A stretch of 9,464 bases of DNA from Nitrososphaerota archaeon (GCA_005877345.1 VBPR01000067.1:1-9464), one strand, 5' to 3'; shown: positions 1-7,287, counted from the stretch's first letter. The notes: generated by a model from the sequence alone, not told the origin. Program-made: numbers and translations.

Positions 1-1
1 C

Positions 2-919
2 GAATCTGCTTGCGGTTCGGGTTCCGTAATGTTTAGAGAGGCTTATGCAAATGTTGCTGCAGGCTTTTATGATTGTGTATTGGCCGTTGGCGTAGAAAAA
101 ATAACTCATACGGGAACTAGTTTGAGTACCACACTCTTTTCATATTGTTCTGACTTCTTTTTTGAAGGTGGAAATGGTGCTTCGTTTCCGGGACTGTTCG
201 CTTCTATTGCCAGAGCTTATCTGACTAAATACAAAGCGACAGAAGAGGATCTGGCGTATGTTGCTGTAAAAAATCATGAAAATGGATTATTAAATCCAAA
301 GGCACACATCAGAAAAGCTATAACAGTAGACGATGTTTTGAATTCACCAGTTGTAGCATCTCCATTAAAGGTCTATGATTGTTGCCCATTTTCTGATGGT
401 GCATCAGCTGTTATCTTGTGTACTGAAGAATTTGCCAAGAAGGTTGGTAACAAATATGTAAAAGTTATTGGTTCAGGGAGAGGTGGATCACCTGCTGCGG
501 TACAAGCTAGAGAGGATATCACGACGATCCCAAGTACAATAATTGCGGCGAACCAAGCATACAAGATGGCAGGAGTCACACCAAAAGACATTGATTTTGC
601 AGAAGTTCATGATTGTTTTACCATTGCAGAAATAATTGACATTGAAGATTTAGGATTTTTTAAAAAGGGCACGGGAGGAATTGCTGCAAGGGAAGGCATT
701 ACTCATAGGAATGGGGAGATTCCAATTAATCCATCAGGAGGACTAAAATCCAAAGGTCATCCTATTGGCGCGACAGGAGTAGGACAAGTTGTCGAAGTTT
801 TTGAACAATTCACTGGTTCAGCTGGCGACAGATCCGTAAAAGACGCTGAAACAGCCTTAACGCACAACTTTGGAGCCACTGGCGCTAGTGCAGCAGTCCA
901 TATCTTTCAAAAAGTCTAG
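2..919 (+). CDS. Thiolase, SCP2-type acetyl-CoA acetyltransferase (5' partial)
   Basis: The reading frame is open from base 2, so the gene begins before the window and the ATG at 29 is internal. About 305 residues are visible; the family usually has 380-395, so roughly 80-90 N-terminal residues are missing. The first visible codons spell ESACGSGS, which holds the nucleophilic cysteine (codon 11-13). The HDCF motif (His 608-610, Cys 614-616) and the GGLKSKGHPIGATG loop (His 758-760) are the other expected active-site elements, and the protein ends with an NFGATGASA strand. Such enzymes condense or cleave acetoacetyl-CoA and acetyl-CoA in the cytoplasm. In ammonia-oxidising archaea, thiolases of this type serve the 3-hydroxypropionate/4-hydroxybutyrate cycle; in many archaea they feed the mevalonate pathway. 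A DUF35 gene follows after 15 bases, which fits the known thiolase-DUF35 partnership. Which pathway it serves here cannot be read from the sequence. Confidence 0.93.
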   Translation, partial: ESACGSGSVMFREAYANVAAGFYDCVLAVGVEKITHTGTSLSTTLFSYCSDFFFEGGNGASFPGLFASIARAYLTKYKATEEDLAYVAVKNHENGLLNPKAHIRKAITVDDVLNSPVVASPLKVYDCCPFSDGASAVILCTEEFAKKVGNKYVKVIGSGRGGSPAAVQAREDITTIPSTIIAANQAYKMAGVTPKDIDFAEVHDCFTIAEIIDIEDLGFFKKGTGGIAAREGITHRNGEIPINPSGGLKSKGHPIGATGVGQVVEVFEQFTGSAGDRSVKDAETALTHNFGATGASAAVHIFQKV

Positions 920-923
920 TTTT

Positions 924-927
924 GGTG
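924..927 (+). promoter_or_regulatory. Ribosome binding site that supports the TTG start of the DUF35 gene
   Basis: GGTG matches part of the archaeal anti-Shine-Dalgarno complement (GGAGGTGAT) and ends seven bases before TTG 935. It lies just after the thiolase stop codon (917-919), as expected for a second gene in an operon. Confidence 0.5.
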
Positions 928-934
928 TAACAAA

Positions 935-1321
935 TTGGAAAAAAATCTTAGTACTCATGATAGTTTTATTCAAACAGCTAACAGTGGAAAAATTCTAGCC
1001 AGCAAGTGTAAAAACTGTGGAAAAATTATGCTTGAGACAATGTATTATTGTAGTGAATGCTCTAAAAGTGATTTTGAATTCGTTGAATTTCCTGGTATTG
1101 GCACAGTAGTAACGCATACTATTCAATCAGTAGCTCCCGAAGGGTTTGACGATATCAACTCATATGCATGGGTAGTTTTCAAATTAAAAGATGCTCCTAT
1201 TTCAGCTTCGGGATTTCTACCAGGAATCAAAACTCCGGCTGAACTACCCATAGGCTCAACTGTCAAGGTAAAAGGTTATGATGCAAAGCACGGACTAACT
1301 TTAGAAAAACAAGGTGCCTAA
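935..1321 (+). CDS. DUF35 Zn-ribbon/OB-fold protein, thiolase partner
   Basis: This 128-residue protein has a short N-terminal helix, a rubredoxin-like zinc ribbon (Cys25, Cys28, Cys39 and Cys42, in two CxxC knuckles) and an OB-fold from about residue 50 to the end. That is the standard DUF35 architecture and length. In archaea, DUF35 proteins bridge acetoacetyl-CoA thiolase and HMG-CoA synthase and are thought to provide a CoA-binding channel; no HMG-CoA synthase is visible in this window. The start is a TTG at 935, preceded by GGTG at 924-927, a Shine-Dalgarno match seven bases upstream. No ATG could give the conserved N-terminus, because the first internal Met lies inside the zinc ribbon. 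The gene is 15 bases behind the thiolase and is almost certainly co-transcribed with it. Confidence 0.9.
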   Translation: MEKNLSTHDSFIQTANSGKILASKCKNCGKIMLETMYYCSECSKSDFEFVEFPGIGTVVTHTIQSVAPEGFDDINSYAWVVFKLKDAPISASGFLPGIKTPAELPIGSTVKVKGYDAKHGLTLEKQGA

Positions 1322-1503
1322 AAATCATTATTCTATTAAGCAAAGAAGTTGCATACGACTAATTTTTCTTATTTCCTTGATCATTTCATATGGTGCAGGA
1401 TTTCATCATATACTAGAAATTTTTTAGATTAGCTTTATGTTACACTTTTGTCGATATACCCTGACAATTATTCTTACATTCATCCTGAACTATATTTTTT
1501 CTG
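1322..1503 (+). promoter_or_regulatory. Intergenic region: T-rich terminator, then cdvB-like promoter region
   Basis: This 182-base gap has a T-rich tract at about 1362-1378, which suits archaeal poly-T termination of the thiolase-DUF35 transcript. Further on are AT-rich boxes that could act as TATA elements for the next gene, notably CGATATACC at 1452-1460 and a weaker CTTACATTC near 1472-1480. Only the second is at leaderless distance from ATG 1504. I cannot choose between them. I see no RNA gene or small ORF here. Confidence 0.4.
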
Positions 1504-2103
1504 ATGCAGCATCATACACAGTTTCAAAATGATATATCTAATGCTGCCCAAGTTATTAGTAATCAGATTACAAAGCTGAACAAGCTCTCAAAGAAATTCG
1601 GTATGATGGATACAGATTTTAGAAAACAAATTGTACAAAATATCAAAATGGGTAACAATGTTCGTGCCAAGGCACTAGCTAATGAACTTGTAAATATACA
1701 TAGAATTCAGCATACAACAAAAAACATGGTCATGTCACTTGAAGTTGTAGCTCTACGTTCCACTATAATAGGTGAATTCGCAGTCATAATGGACACTATA
1801 AATCCAACAATAGATTTGATAAAGGACATTGAAAAAGATATTTCAATGGTAATACCGACGGCGCATGAGGTGTTGAACGATGTTACGAACGCCTCATCAG
1901 AAATACTAAATTACAACGTTAATCCTGACTTAAAAATAACAATGCCTATAGATGAAGATGCCCTAAAGATTTTAAGTGAAGTTGAACTTAGTGTTGAAGA
2001 AGAGACAAGACAAAAGTTACCCGACATACCAGCTACGATTAATGTAACGAAAAACAGGAATGAATACGAATCCCCATTAGAGGAAAACGAAGTTATGATC
2101 TAA
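1504..2103 (+). CDS. CdvB-like ESCRT-III (Snf7 family) protein, short paralogue
   Basis: This 199-residue, mostly helical protein resembles archaeal CdvB. It has a long first helix at about residues 8-33 and a basic second helix with the Snf7-like stretch around residues 40-90 (KQIVQNIKMG, RAKALANELV, MVMSLEVVALRS), followed by shorter helices to about 165. CdvB proteins polymerise on the membrane at mid-cell and drive division, with CdvC (a Vps4-type ATPase) remodelling the polymer. Near the C-terminus, residues 172-176 read LPDIP, which resembles the proline-based MIM2 motif bound by Vps4/CdvC. The protein then ends, with no C-terminal winged-helix segment of the kind canonical CdvB uses to bind CdvA. 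It is therefore likely one of the several short CdvB paralogues of Thaumarchaeota. Neither cdvA nor cdvC is in the window. The ATG at 1504 gives the full first helix; no Shine-Dalgarno is evident. Confidence 0.82.
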   Translation: MQHHTQFQNDISNAAQVISNQITKLNKLSKKFGMMDTDFRKQIVQNIKMGNNVRAKALANELVNIHRIQHTTKNMVMSLEVVALRSTIIGEFAVIMDTINPTIDLIKDIEKDISMVIPTAHEVLNDVTNASSEILNYNVNPDLKITMPIDEDALKILSEVELSVEEETRQKLPDIPATINVTKNRNEYESPLEENEVMI

Positions 2104-2127
2104 ATTTGCTTTTCTAACGCGTAGTAG

Positions 2128-2164
2128 GTAAATAGTTTTGTACTGTTAGTCAATAACTATTTAC
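2128..2164. repeat. 10-bp perfect inverted repeat between cdvB-like and NrdD-like genes
   Basis: GTAAATAGTT (2128-2137) is perfectly mirrored by AACTATTTAC (2155-2164), with a 17-base spacer that contains a further small ACT/AGT pairing. It starts 25 bases after the cdvB-like stop and ends 7 bases before the TATA-like box of the next gene. It could be an operator upstream of the core promoter or an RNA hairpin at the end of the cdvB-like transcript. Confidence 0.6.
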
Positions 2165-2171
2165 GACCCAA

Positions 2172-2180
2172 TTTTAAATT
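2172..2180 (+). promoter_or_regulatory. TATA-like box for the HTH-NrdD-like gene
   Basis: TTTTAAATT is centred about 28 bases before ATG 2204, so transcription would begin at or within a few bases of the start codon, as in a leaderless archaeal mRNA. A GGTGA at 2198-2202 is too close to the ATG to act as its ribosome binding site, which supports leaderless translation. Confidence 0.45.
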
Positions 2181-2203
2181 ATCTCACGAGAATATCGGGT
2201 GAG

Positions 2204-4309
2204 ATGGAGATAGAGGCGAGTCATGATCTTGTAAGTCAAAGTGAAATTAAACCTAGTGGAATTTTACAAGCAGCAAAAAGAGTTAGGATGATTTTTTCTG
2301 TTATGGCAAGTCCTAACAGGATAGATATACTTCGTATTTTAAATTCCAAGGGACCTTTAACTTATTCAGAATTAAAATCGTTAGCTGGTTTTAAATCTAA
2401 AAAAGAGTCTGGTAAATTTGCTTACCATTTGAGGAAGCTATTGAGGCAATCTCTTGTCGCATTAAATAAAGCAGAAAGAAGATATACAATTACTAATCTC
2501 GGAAAATTAGTCCTCAGTCTGGCAAGGCAGATTGAAGAGAGATCGATAATTGAAAGTGGAAAAATGTACGTACGGACATCTAGACATTCTATTGAAGAAT
2601 TTAATTCTAATAGGATAACACAATCATTAGTTAGGGAGGCGAATATGCCTCTCGAACAAGCGCATAAGATTACAGAAGAAGTTGAAAATAAAGTTTACAA
2701 ATTTCAAACGGTCTATCTTACATCCTCGCTTATTAGAGAAACTGTGAATTCGATTTTAATCGAACACGGCTATGAGGAATTTAGGTCAAAACTTGCAAGG
2801 TTGGGTCTTCCAGGGTCCGATATCTCAGATATGTTCAGCAATCCTATCTATAGCAAAAATGGAGTAGAAGGGATTTTATCAGAAACATCTATGGCTGTAT
2901 TTTCCGAAAACCTGCTATTCAACGTGTTACCCAAAGACATCACGGACATGCATCTTGCTGGAGAACTAAATATTTCGAACACGGGACTATGGAATTTGAT
3001 GCCTGATACTGTTTTTATTGATACTAGCAATATTATTGAAAATGGCCTAAACTTTAAAGGAAAATACTTGAATGTTTCAAGAGTTAAACCAATTCGGACA
3101 CTTGACGATATTACGGCAATTCTGCCTGTATTGATTTCCGTCTTAAGTAGGGAAACTTCAAGGGAGATAATACTTGACAATTTTATATCTTCTATTTCAA
3201 ATAAGATTCAAAATAATAATGAAGATATAGAGTCTATATTTTCTAGAGCATTTATTTCATCATCCATATCAAGATCATATTCGTCGTCAGGATTTCCGGT
3301 AATTACTTTTCCTATCCCACTCGATGGCAGTTCAATTACCAGATCCATTTTGGGTGCTTATGTGAAATATTTAGATAATACCCCTACTCCCACTATTGGG
3401 TTGTCTCTAGTTGGTAATGATCACGACTCAGTGAAGAGAAATTCAGATCTGATATGCAACATTGTTAAAAATGGGGGTATTTTGTCCATTTCTAGGAATT
3501 TCAGAAGTCATACAGGTATTGGAAAAACTCTAGCCGATGAGAAATCTAGTTCGGTCATAAGCTTACAGTCTTTAGCAATAAATCTGCCCAGATTAGCTTA
3601 TCAGTCCAATAAAGACGAAACTTATTTCAGAGCCAGATTGGCCCTGATGATAAAACCAGCTATTTCCGCTCTGCTAGCAAGAAAGAATTCCATTATAGAA
3701 ATGATGCAAAGAGAAATGCTTCCTGTATTGGCCAACATAACGCAAATGATGCATTTAAGCAAGATGAATCTCGTGATTAATTTAACTGGTATAAGGGAGT
3801 CTGTATATAATATATTAGGACATGAATTTGATGGAGAAGAAATAATTCAAAAGATATTACATACTGCTGTTGAGGTTGCTACCGATCAAGGAAATCAAGC
3901 TGGAGCTGACCCTGTAAGGATTGCTATGATTACAGATGACAGTAATACAAGATTAGCTTCTCTAGACTCGGAAAAATATGGAAACATGTATGGTCAAGCT
4001 GGTGATGAAATGTTGATAAAATCTTATTCACAAGGTCTTCTTATAAGTGGCAGGGATTTACTTTCAAATCCTGATTCTACTATAGAATCAAGTAATTCAA
4101 TCGATAGATTACTGAATGGTGGAACTTCACTTAATGTTGACGTAAGCGATCTTACGGATAGTGAATTGATGGATTGTATTGACAAGTCGCGTGATTTCAA
4201 TTTCTTCAGACCAATATACAGAAACAAAGTCTGCAGCTCATGTGGTGCAAAAATATCTATGACATCTGAAGTATGTCAAAGTTGCGGATCCACTAATTTA
4301 TCAATATAA
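2204..4309 (+). CDS. Winged-HTH / ATP-cone / NrdD-like pseudoenzyme, probable nucleotide-responsive regulator
   Basis: This 701-residue protein has four parts. Residues 29-110 form an ArsR-like winged helix (MASPNRIDILRIL, then YHLRKLLRQSLV and a wing at RRYTITNLG). Residues 120-205 are an ATP-cone, ending LIRETVNSILIEHGYEEF and RLGLPGSDISDM, but its usual KRDG turn reads TSRH. Residues 230-665 resemble class III ribonucleotide reductase (NrdD): DMHLAGELNIS at 248-258, INLPRLAY at 459-466, LTGIRESVYNILG at 527-539, RLASLDSEKYG at 583-593. Residues 677-694 are a four-Cys zinc site (677, 680, 691, 694). The paired cysteines NrdD carries before INLPR are absent; the only other cysteines are 418 and 658. 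The protein stops seven residues after the last zinc cysteine, where NrdD would continue into its glycyl-radical RVCGY-type loop. It is thus unlikely to reduce nucleotides. With nrdJ 89 bases downstream, a DNA-binding sensor of nucleotides is my inference. Confidence 0.82.
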   Translation: MEIEASHDLVSQSEIKPSGILQAAKRVRMIFSVMASPNRIDILRILNSKGPLTYSELKSLAGFKSKKESGKFAYHLRKLLRQSLVALNKAERRYTITNLGKLVLSLARQIEERSIIESGKMYVRTSRHSIEEFNSNRITQSLVREANMPLEQAHKITEEVENKVYKFQTVYLTSSLIRETVNSILIEHGYEEFRSKLARLGLPGSDISDMFSNPIYSKNGVEGILSETSMAVFSENLLFNVLPKDITDMHLAGELNISNTGLWNLMPDTVFIDTSNIIENGLNFKGKYLNVSRVKPIRTLDDITAILPVLISVLSRETSREIILDNFISSISNKIQNNNEDIESIFSRAFISSSISRSYSSSGFPVITFPIPLDGSSITRSILGAYVKYLDNTPTPTIGLSLVGNDHDSVKRNSDLICNIVKNGGILSISRNFRSHTGIGKTLADEKSSSVISLQSLAINLPRLAYQSNKDETYFRARLALMIKPAISALLARKNSIIEMMQREMLPVLANITQMMHLSKMNLVINLTGIRESVYNILGHEFDGEEIIQKILHTAVEVATDQGNQAGADPVRIAMITDDSNTRLASLDSEKYGNMYGQAGDEMLIKSYSQGLLISGRDLLSNPDSTIESSNSIDRLLNGGTSLNVDVSDLTDSELMDCIDKSRDFNFFRPIYRNKVCSSCGAKISMTSEVCQSCGSTNLSI

Positions 4310-4365
4310 TCATACTGAATCAAATAGTTTAAACCTTCATTATATTATTTTTTAGTAAGATAATA

Positions 4366-4373
4366 TTTTTAAG
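4366..4373 (+). promoter_or_regulatory. TATA-like box of nrdJ
   Basis: TTTTTAAG is centred about 29 bases before ATG 4399, giving a leaderless or nearly leaderless transcript. A T-rich stretch at 4345-4353 just upstream could terminate the preceding gene. The 89-base gap with its own promoter suggests nrdJ can be transcribed separately from the NrdD-like gene. Confidence 0.45.
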
Positions 4374-4386
4374 CTAAGCTATAGCT
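4372..4386. repeat. AGCT triple repeat with 10-bp palindrome in the nrdJ promoter
   Basis: Three AGCT tetramers occur at 4372-4375, 4377-4380 and 4383-4386. The last two form the perfect palindrome AGCTATAGCT (4377-4386). The repeat overlaps the end of the TATA-like box and lies before the expected transcription start, a position where bound archaeal repressors typically block the polymerase. Operator function is inferred. Confidence 0.45.
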
Positions 4387-4398
4387 GTATAAAGGGGT

Positions 4399-7101
4399 AT
4401 GGCAAAAGAAATTACTGAGGTTGATGATTCTTCGAATAAAAGCACAAAACCCAAAGCGCAAATTAGGAAGAGGGATAGAGGATTAGTCGAGTTTAAGAAT
4501 TCAAAGATTTCTAATGCCATCTACAAAGCATTAATGGCTGCAGGTAAAGCAGATTACAAGCTTGCCGAAAAATTATCAGAGAAAGTTGTACTAAAAATGG
4601 ATCAACAATTATCTGTTTTTGATACCAACCGAACACCTAGTGTTGAAGATGTGCAGGACATGGTCGAATCGATTTTAATTGAGGAAGGACTTTCAGAGAC
4701 CGCCAAGGCCTACATCCTGTACAGACACGAACGGCGCAAGATCAGAGATGAAAAGAAGAAAATTCTAAATAAGAAGGACCTCGACGAAGTGGATAAATCC
4801 TTTGATATTAATTCTCTCAGGGTCCTGGCTTCACGCTACTTGTTAAGAGATAATAATAATGAGATAATCGAAAATCCTAGATCACTTTTTGAACGAGTCG
4901 CAATTCTAGTAACAATCCCTGATATACTCCACGATACTGAATTGTACTCTAATAACGATGTAGTAGTTCAAAATATCACTGAAGCTGAAGAATACTATAA
5001 AAAAATAGATGATTTTCACCTGAAACTAAGAATTGGCACTTACTATCTTAATAGATACCACTTTGAATCGCTGATTAGACATTACATTCATTTGGCAAAA
5101 AGCGGCCATATGAAAATTAGCTTTAAAGATCTTTTACGACTGATTGCAGAAGGTAACTTGTCAAAGTATTCTGATAGAATCATTGAATATTATAATTTGA
5201 TGGTGTCAAAAGACTTCCTACCAAATACACCTACTCTTATGAATGCTGGCGCAAGACTTGGTCAACTCTCAGCATGCTTTGTGTTGGATATGAAAGATGA
5301 CATGTCAGAGATAATGAAATCCTCAACTGATGCAGCGATGATATTCAAATCGGGTGGAGGGGTTGGTATTAACTATTCTGATCTCCGTCCTGAAACCTCT
5401 GGAGTTGCTTCGGGACCGATCTCTTTTATGAGAATTATAGACACAATCACAGACGTGGTAAAACAAGGTGGAAAAAGGAGGGGAGCAAACATGGGAATAA
5501 TGGAATCTTGGCATCCTGATATTGAAAAGTTCGTCACAGCCAAAACCAAACCAGGTATATTTGAAAACTTCAATGTAAGCGTTGGGATTTGGAGTGATTT
5601 CTGGGAATCAATAATTAACGAAAATAATCACAGATACACTCTTAGAAATCCAACAACCAATGAACCGATCAAGCAGATTGATTCACATCAGCTTTTAGAT
5701 CTAATTACCTTCAGCGCCTGGAAAAGCGCTGAGCCAGGTGTCATATTTTTCGACAATATCAACAAATATAATCCCTGCATAAATGTAAAAGAAGGACCTC
5801 TTAGAGCAACAAATCCGTGTGGCGAACAATCACTCTATCCATATGAATCATGCAATTTAGGATCTATTAATTTGGCCAATTTTGTTAAGCGTAATATTGA
5901 TGGAAAATATGAATTTGACTGGCAGCGTTATGAGCAGGCAATACGCCTCTCTACGAGATTTCTAGATAATGTTATAGACATGAACAAGTATCCTGTTGAA
6001 GAAATTGAACGCAATACGCTATTAACAAGGAGAATAGGCCTCGGAATAATGGGTATAGCTGATCTTCTATTTACCCTAGAAATATCATACAATTCAAAAG
6101 AAGGTTATGAGTTTATGAATAGAATAGCAGAAGCCCTATCTTATTATAGCATGGAAGAAAGCGTTGCGATTGCCAAAGCAAGAGGAGCTTTTCCGTTATT
6201 CAATCAGACTGATTATGTTGAAGGAAAAATGATACCAGTAGCAGGATACTATGAAATTCCAAAGCGATATCACTCATACGACTGGGATTCATTAGTTGAG
6301 AAGATAGAAAAATATGGAATTAGAAACTCATGGACCACTACAATTGCTCCTACAGGAACTTTATCTATGATAGCTGACACCTCAAATGGTGTTGAACCAG
6401 TATTTGCACTAGTGTTTGAAAAACGGGTTACTGTAGGAAGGTTCTTCTATACAAATAGGATATTCGAGAATATACTGAAGGAAAATGGATTATATAATGA
6501 TGAAATTCTAACAAAGATTGCTAATAATTATGGTTCTGTAAGAGGATTGGCCGAAATTCCAGAAAGACTACAGAAAATATTTGTAACTGCTATTGACGTA
6601 CATTGGACTGATCATTTAATGGCTCAGGCAGTTTGGCAGAAATGGATTAGCAATGCAATAGCAAAGACTATTAACATGCCATCAGACGTTACAGTCGAAG
6701 ACATAAAGGCAGCTTATCTTTTGTCACACGAATTGGGATTAAAGGGGGTTACAGTTTATAGAGATGGCTCTAGACATGAACAGGTCCTCCATATAACTGG
6801 AAATGAAAAGGAGAAAAAATTTATTGTAAAACCAAGTGCCTATGTAATTGATCATATTCATAGTAACATAAAGCAAGAGTATATTATGACACAAGTTGAA
6901 AAAGTCTTCAGAGGTACAGAAGAAATGGAAACAACTGATAATACAATCAATATTTCTCAATCTAAACTAAAAATGAGCATGGCTGCATCTCCAAATGAGT
7001 TTCAGTACGAAGAATGTCCGTCATGTAATGCAAGATTGATTATTACTGAAGGATGCAATTTGTGCATTGAATGTGGTTTTAGCTCCTGCATGTCAGGATA
7101 A
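4399..7101 (+). CDS. nrdJ: Adenosylcobalamin-dependent ribonucleotide reductase, class II
   Basis: This enzyme makes deoxyribonucleotides by a thiyl-radical mechanism started by coenzyme B12. Residues 20-115 are an ATP-cone with the KRD motif (24-26) intact, the usual allosteric on/off site. The barrel follows from about 200: PNTPTLMNAGARLGQLSACF (Cys293), GGGVGINYSDLRP (319-331), GGKRRGANMG (357-366), NPCGE (472-476) and ESCNLGSINL (483-492), then APTGTLSMIADTSNGVEP (650-667). By family comparison, Cys474 is the radical cysteine with Asn472 and Glu476, and Cys293/Cys485 are the redox pair; the spacing of 11 between Cys474 and Cys485 equals that in Lactobacillus NrdJ (408 and 419). After a variable linker (about 800-870), the tail has six cysteines (873, 876, 886, 889, 892, 897), likely a zinc ribbon plus the disulfide shuttle. 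Nothing appears disrupted. No separate small subunit is visible, as expected for class II. Confidence 0.97.
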   Translation: MAKEITEVDDSSNKSTKPKAQIRKRDRGLVEFKNSKISNAIYKALMAAGKADYKLAEKLSEKVVLKMDQQLSVFDTNRTPSVEDVQDMVESILIEEGLSETAKAYILYRHERRKIRDEKKKILNKKDLDEVDKSFDINSLRVLASRYLLRDNNNEIIENPRSLFERVAILVTIPDILHDTELYSNNDVVVQNITEAEEYYKKIDDFHLKLRIGTYYLNRYHFESLIRHYIHLAKSGHMKISFKDLLRLIAEGNLSKYSDRIIEYYNLMVSKDFLPNTPTLMNAGARLGQLSACFVLDMKDDMSEIMKSSTDAAMIFKSGGGVGINYSDLRPETSGVASGPISFMRIIDTITDVVKQGGKRRGANMGIMESWHPDIEKFVTAKTKPGIFENFNVSVGIWSDFWESIINENNHRYTLRNPTTNEPIKQIDSHQLLDLITFSAWKSAEPGVIFFDNINKYNPCINVKEGPLRATNPCGEQSLYPYESCNLGSINLANFVKRNIDGKYEFDWQRYEQAIRLSTRFLDNVIDMNKYPVEEIERNTLLTRRIGLGIMGIADLLFTLEISYNSKEGYEFMNRIAEALSYYSMEESVAIAKARGAFPLFNQTDYVEGKMIPVAGYYEIPKRYHSYDWDSLVEKIEKYGIRNSWTTTIAPTGTLSMIADTSNGVEPVFALVFEKRVTVGRFFYTNRIFENILKENGLYNDEILTKIANNYGSVRGLAEIPERLQKIFVTAIDVHWTDHLMAQAVWQKWISNAIAKTINMPSDVTVEDIKAAYLLSHELGLKGVTVYRDGSRHEQVLHITGNEKEKKFIVKPSAYVIDHIHSNIKQEYIMTQVEKVFRGTEEMETTDNTINISQSKLKMSMAASPNEFQYEECPSCNARLIITEGCNLCIECGFSSCMSG

Positions 7102-7115
7102 ATCCACGATTCACA

Positions 7116-7126
7116 TTTTTATTTTT
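7116..7126 (+). terminator. Poly-T terminator after nrdJ
   Basis: The stretch TTTTTATTTTT begins 14 bases after the nrdJ stop codon and has no strong stem before it, as is usual for archaeal T-tract termination. Confidence 0.45.
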
Positions 7127-7287
7127 GGCAACATTCTTCTTCATACATAATGTAGGAATTATCAGTAGTTGCTGCCTTTCCAAGTAGTTTTAAAACATAA
7201 AATTAAATCGGTAGATAGTTTCTTATCTCAGTCGTACATAAGAGAAATATTGTCTTATAACACTCACATAATGGAGAGAATAAACTG
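7127..7287 (+). promoter_or_regulatory. Promoter and leader region of the aIF6 gene
   Basis: Candidate TATA boxes are CTTATAAC at 7254-7261 (about 30 bases before GTG 7288) and, further upstream, TACATAAG near 7235-7242. A short palindrome GTTTTAAAAC is at 7187-7196. GGAG at 7273-7276 could be a ribosome binding site, 11 bases from the GTG. If the upstream box is used, the mRNA also carries a six-codon ORF (ATG 7271, stop 7289-7291) whose TGA overlaps the GTG start. I see no tRNA or other RNA gene in this gap. Confidence 0.4.

Noticed and set aside
29..31. ATG 29 as the thiolase start
   Set aside because: The frame stays open to the window edge, and the codons before it encode the conserved active-site cysteine motif.
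2848..3180. Antisense open frame of 110 codons inside the NrdD-like gene
   Set aside because: It lies wholly within a clearly coding plus-strand gene and has low-complexity Ser/Ile composition typical of a shadow frame.
2204..4309. Annotation as a working anaerobic ribonucleoside-triphosphate reductase (nrdD)
   Set aside because: No glycyl-radical motif and no cysteine pair before INLPRLAY are present. No nrdG activase gene is in the window.
4327..4334. GTTTAAAC palindrome in the gap before nrdJ
   Set aside because: Eight-base AT-rich palindromes are common by chance here, and nothing in its position singles it out.
4290..4398. A frameshift that might hide the missing glycyl-radical C-terminus
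   Set aside because: I translated the three forward frames past the zinc site: two stop almost at once, and the third gives LIYQYNHTESNSLNLHYIIF then a stop, with no RVxGY-like motif. The end appears genuine.
5323..5573. Two overlapping antisense frames inside nrdJ
   Set aside because: They lie opposite the conserved reductase active-site region; their openness is explained by nrdJ codon constraints.
7102..7287. Possible tRNA or small RNA gene in the gap after nrdJ
   Set aside because: No cloverleaf-compatible arms, no TTCGA-type T-loop, and no clear C/D box pair were found by eye.
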